From Hypsibius dujardini (Eukaryota > Tardigrada > Eutardigrada > Parachela > Hypsibiidae), in assembly GCA_001579985.1 (NCBI GenBank), contig LRSR01013222.1, positions 1 to 21,611 of the forward strand: a stretch of 21,611 bases of DNA, in the 5' to 3' direction. Both the position numbers and the translations under genes were made by a program. Positions within the stretch are counted from its first letter, which is position 1, and each line of letters starts with the position of its first letter. Of the stretch, positions 18,266 to 21,611 are shown piece after piece. Under the pieces are notes generated by a model that ran no database searches, was not told the origin of the DNA, and saw only the letters and a program-made list of their open reading frames with translations.

Positions 18266-18693
18266 ATCCTAAGTTAGGCTAAGATTTTGTGAATTCTAAA
18301 TATTGCTAAAAGTGGTTTAAGTGTTCAGTTGTTAGTTTGCGTTAAGGAAAAGGGAAGGATAAACCGACAGGGACACCTGCGATATACATACAAAAGCAGG
18401 AAATCGTATAGCAAATTTGAAACTAGTATAAGGTTATGCGGCATGGTAGAAAATCAATCATCTTGGTACTTGAGATCATAGGGATGAAAATGTAAAAGGT
18501 AATACAGTGCAAATCCCTACAGTTGCATACTGTGTGTCCGTGTCTAGATGCCCCTGTCTATGTGTTTGTGTTTTTGTCTGTGTTTGTGTCTGTCTGTGTC
18601 TGTCTGTGTCTGTTTGTCTATATGTTTGTGTTTGTGTCTGTGCCGAAAGTCGAAACCCTACTCAACCTTAATTACTGTCTTGTTTTACTGCAG
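18266..18693. other. non-coding stretch with GT-rich simple repeat
   Basis: I see no gene. From 18535 to about 18645 the DNA is a degenerate TGTCTG/TGTTTG simple repeat. The end (about 18660-18693) is the pyrimidine tract of the next exon's acceptor. Confidence 0.5.
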
Positions 18694-21611
18694 TTTGCAA
18701 TTACTTTCATAGCCCAACACAACACCACACCAACATTGGGCGAGGCAAGTAAATGCACTGCCTTTACCATAACCACCTCACGCCCCCCCCTCCACCATCA
18801 AGCCCGGGGAGCGACGGGGTACCGTCGACACCGAACTTATTTTTGCTAAAGGCAAATGCTCGCCTCTTCCTTATGTTTGTGCAAGTGTCTGGGTCTAAGA
18901 GTCGGGATCTGTGTCTGTGGCTGTGTCTGTGCCTGACATACTGATCTTATTTTTGCTCANGTGTCTGTGTCTGTGTCTGTGCCTGACACACTGATCTTAT
19001 TTTTGCTCAAGATGAATGCTCCCCCGATCTCAGCCTCCCCCCAGGTTTCACCCCTGCCGACCGATATTGCTTTTCACGAGCACAGAGAAGAAACATAAGG
19101 TCAAGTTAATCGTGCGCTTTTTTCGTATTCTCATGTCGCAATATGCGCTCATCGATGCACACGCTACGTTTAAAGGTCAGCCGTCTTGATGAGTGATATC
19201 GGGGACATTTTAGTGTGCCGCGTGTATTAGTGGGAAAGGTTGTTGGTACTGCCTGTACGTGTGTGTCGTTAACAGTTTTTGTCCTGTTGAGAATCACACG
19301 GTGCAATCAGGCTCGGACATCGAAGAAACAAGTACAGAGAGACATACACACACTACAAAGATCCCAATCAGATGGATGATACATTGGTACAGTCGAAATT
19401 TTACGACGCGCCCTTGACTCTGCCTTCAATTCGGGCAAAAGCTTTTGTGAAACGTTAAGACGTGCACTCGTCTTACCACTGTGTAGCATTATGAAATTTG
19501 GAAAATTGATTGAATCTCTTCCTGTGACAATGGGACATCCTCTTCCGATTCTGCTACTACTTGCATCTTTGACGGTAACATAAATAAACAGAAGCATTTC
19601 AAACTCTCAACTATTCATTGGGGAGCTGGTTTACAAGGAACTCATTTTTTCAACAGAAAAGATGCATGTTTTCGAAATGCTAATTCAAACAAAGAATGAT
19701 TGGTCATGGCAAATTGTTTTGACAAATTAAAACTGCGGTGGCTTTTCCAAGAGCGAAACGTGAAAGTGATGGTAGTTTGCCCTTGGAAGATGTGTATCGC
19801 CAGAAAGGTCTTTTGTCGTTTTTTTTAATATTTTTACAAATTTTAATTTTACTACATTTTTTCGGCAGATGATAATTATGCCTATTTGTTTCTCGATAAG
19901 TTAGTACGAAGAGGGATCATTTGCGGTTCCAATTTATTTTTTTAAGGAAGAAAATTGTCTTTCCTTGAGAGCTAAGTGAATAGAAGAAAAATATCACTAG
20001 CTGTTGATAGTTCGTAAAAGGTGTCAGCGACCCACGTCTAAATAAGGCCTTTCAAATGCGCAGAAGAACGAAGGTTGTGCTTGACTGTTTCTGATTAGGA
20101 GTTTCCGGTTGGTCATTGCATCAATAATTATCCTACCACACCAAAGGGCGTTCAACTGCGCGAGAATGAGCTCACAACTCCCATAACACGGTTGGAATAT
20201 GCTGGAGCACAGTGCCTTGATCCGTTAAGCCGCGGACAGTTTGGCCGCTACTGTCCTGCAAAACGGTTCGTGCTCTCCTTCTTTTATGTAATGCATTTAT
20301 CACTGCTTATAGTCCTCACAAAATACATTTCTTCACCTCAATAATTAACTTATTTGTAAAATCAAACGGTCGGTATTTTGTTGTGTAGTTTAAAAAATGT
20401 CTGGAAGTCACATGTATATATAATTTTGAGTCCTTCCACAAAAATCCCATCCAATGCCCAATTATTGGACAAATGAAGTGAATAAGCAAAGTCCAAACCA
20501 CTCCAAGTTGTGAAATTATCTGGTCAATCACATGTGGCCAGAATGCTGTCGGATTCGACTTAAGCTCTTTTTTATCAAGTTGCCATCAAACGTGGTAGAC
20601 GCGGCATCCCCGATATCGCTCATCAAGGCGGCTGACTTGCAAACGTGGCGTGTGCACCGATGAGCGCATATTGCCACATCGGAATACGGATAAAGCCCAC
20701 GACTTAACCTCATGTTTCTTTCTCTGCGCTCGTGAAAAAGCAATATCGGTTGGCAGGGTCAAACCTAGGGGGGGGGGCTAAGATCGAGGCGAGCATTCAT
20801 CTTGAGCAAAAATAAGATCGACGTGTCAGGCACAGACACAGACACAGACACAGACACAGACACAGACACAGACACAGACACAGACACAGACACAGACACA
20901 GACACAGATGCCGGCTCTTAGACCCAGACACTTGCACAACCATAAGGAGGGCCCTGCGTTTCAAAAGTCTTTTGGAGTTATTTCTTAATCGTCAAGGTAA
21001 AATTTAAAATTTTCGAGGTTAGCAATTAAACTTTAACTATTGCGGTTTTTATTGCAATTAAACCAAGCAGTTACGCTGATCTTAAATGGCAATTAAACAT
21101 GAAACATGATTTAGCTTTAACTGAATTTCTCAATTAATGTCCCATTAATCAAAAGAGGGACATTCAACAAAGAATATTTCAGTTTGGAAGATAATCAAAC
21201 TGGATTTAATCCCAGTTTAAAAAACGATATATTATATTATATACAATATATTATTATATTTTATACAATATATTATCACAATAATTCAAGTATTTATTCC
21301 AGTATAAAAACAAAGTATTTTTTATTCAAGATCATCAAAAAAGTCTCGCAATGTTGAGAGTTTTTCTCGCTAATCCATAACGATCAATTTTGCGCCTCTA
21401 GGTTTTGCATCCCCTCAATCTTTTTGTGTGACGGAGTTAACAACTGCCCCGACGGCAACGACGAATGGGAGTGCGTATCCTCCTCAACGCTGCCACCGAC
21501 CTTTCCGCCAGCAGCGGTGAGGAAGCCTGTGGCCGTTCGGAAGGACTGCCTCACGCCCAACGGCCAGGTCGGCTTTCGTTGCTTCCTTGGACATGTCTGC
21601 CGTCCGATTGA
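18694..21611 (+). CDS. secreted LDL-receptor class A repeat protein, partial gene
   Basis: Five + strand exons join with matching phases: 18694-18748, 19752-19807, 19869-19903, 20099-20265 and 21402 to beyond the window. The last two are the firmest. They rebuild a complete LDLa repeat with six Cys: C1 and FGRYC before the junction, FCIPSIFLCDGVNNC and DGNDEWEC after it. The Asp/Glu residues that bind calcium in this family are present, with Asn for Ser in the SDE box. A Pro/Ser linker and a second repeat (CLTPNGQVGFRCFLGHVC) run into the edge. Upstream exons give a short region with a basic run, GRGKAKRESDG, that could be a proprotein-convertase site. The N-terminus and signal peptide are not in view. 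The final exons are secure; the three small upstream exons rest on phase and splice signals. Confidence 0.75.
18866..19206 (+). repeat. interspersed repeat with TGTCTG minisatellite, copy 1
   Basis: Starts at CCTTATG...TTGTGCAAGTGTCTGGG and ends near GATATCGGGGA. The reverse complement of 20605-20950 matches throughout, by eye about 80-85 percent. A module (CTTATTTTTGCTCA and neighbours) is repeated within it, with a degenerate extra copy just upstream at about 18834. An N at 18960 lies between two near-identical 40-nt units. Confidence 0.85.
18960..18960. other. single N in the sequence
   Basis: The only ambiguous base in the window. It separates two near-identical units (about 18922-18959 and 18970-19008), so it may mark an assembly join inside a tandem repeat. 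Confidence 0.9.
19207..19751. other. intronic stretch
   Basis: Lies within the intron before the exon at 19752. Minus-strand frames here have no coding character. I see no other feature. Confidence 0.4.
20605..20950 (-). repeat. interspersed repeat with TGTCTG minisatellite, copy 2 (inverted)
   Basis: Reverse-oriented partner of 18866-19206. It contains a nearly perfect (CAGACA)n array at 20827-20908, read as TGTCTG on the minus strand, longer and purer than in copy 1. It lies in the 1.1-kb intron before the exon at 21402. Confidence 0.85.
20951..21401. other. AT-rich intron end
   Basis: The remainder of the intron. GCAATTAAAC-type words recur between 21020 and 21110. An AT-rich, self-complementary TATA/ATAT stretch lies at about 21224-21276. 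The intron ends in TTTTGCGCCTCTAG, the acceptor for the LDLa exon. Confidence 0.5.

Noticed and set aside
20827-20908. CRISPR-like array
   Set aside because: A continuous 6-bp minisatellite with no spacers, in a eukaryotic intron.
18866-20950. A complete DNA transposon with long terminal inverted repeats
   Set aside because: No transposase-like frame lies between the arms and the interior holds exons that join to flanking exons in phase.

Overview
The window looks like nuclear DNA of an invertebrate animal, possibly a helminth. Reasons: split genes with short phase-matched introns (mostly 53-220 bp), an animal-type sialate O-acetylesterase, LDL-receptor class A repeats, and a Ty3/gypsy (Metaviridae) retroelement that carries an envelope gene. 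I cannot name the species from sequence alone.

Region 1 (about 113-10976) is one retroelement on the + strand: a 61-nt remnant of the 5' LTR, a possible primer-binding site, a leader with a 37-bp tandem repeat, gag (848-2545), protease, then one long frame carrying reverse transcriptase, RNase H, integrase, a basic and Cys/His-rich extension and the start of Env. The rest of Env follows in another frame. After env comes an unassigned accessory frame (10002-10579) rich in Gln/Glu/Arg, then a 3' LTR. Gag and protease are linked by a canonical -1 slippery heptamer (A AAA AAC, 2440-2446). The copy is damaged: a TAG between protease and reverse transcriptase (3382), a frame change in env (about 8040-8080), a TAG in env (8670), a frame change in the accessory frame (about 10200), and a 5' LTR lacking most of its length.

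Region 2 (10977-14000) holds a 470-bp fold-back element (11131-11603), AT-rich DNA, and several + strand segments that look like exons of unrecognised genes (12235-12681, about 13023-13297, 13428-13538, 13685-13996).

Region 3 (14308-about 16874, minus strand) is a sialate O-acetylesterase gene. Six exons follow the family from N- to C-terminus with every splice phase consistent. A further upstream exon with a transmembrane segment fits in phase and would make the enzyme membrane-anchored.

Region 4 (16953-18690) is mostly unassigned. It has a GC-box/G-run upstream of the esterase and weak minus-strand coding candidates.

Region 5 (18694-21611, + strand) is part of a secreted or cell-surface gene with at least one complete LDL-receptor class A repeat split across two exons and a second starting at the window edge. 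Two copies of a repeat containing TGTCTG minisatellite lie in its introns in opposite orientation (18866-19206 and 20605-20950), bracketing three exons.
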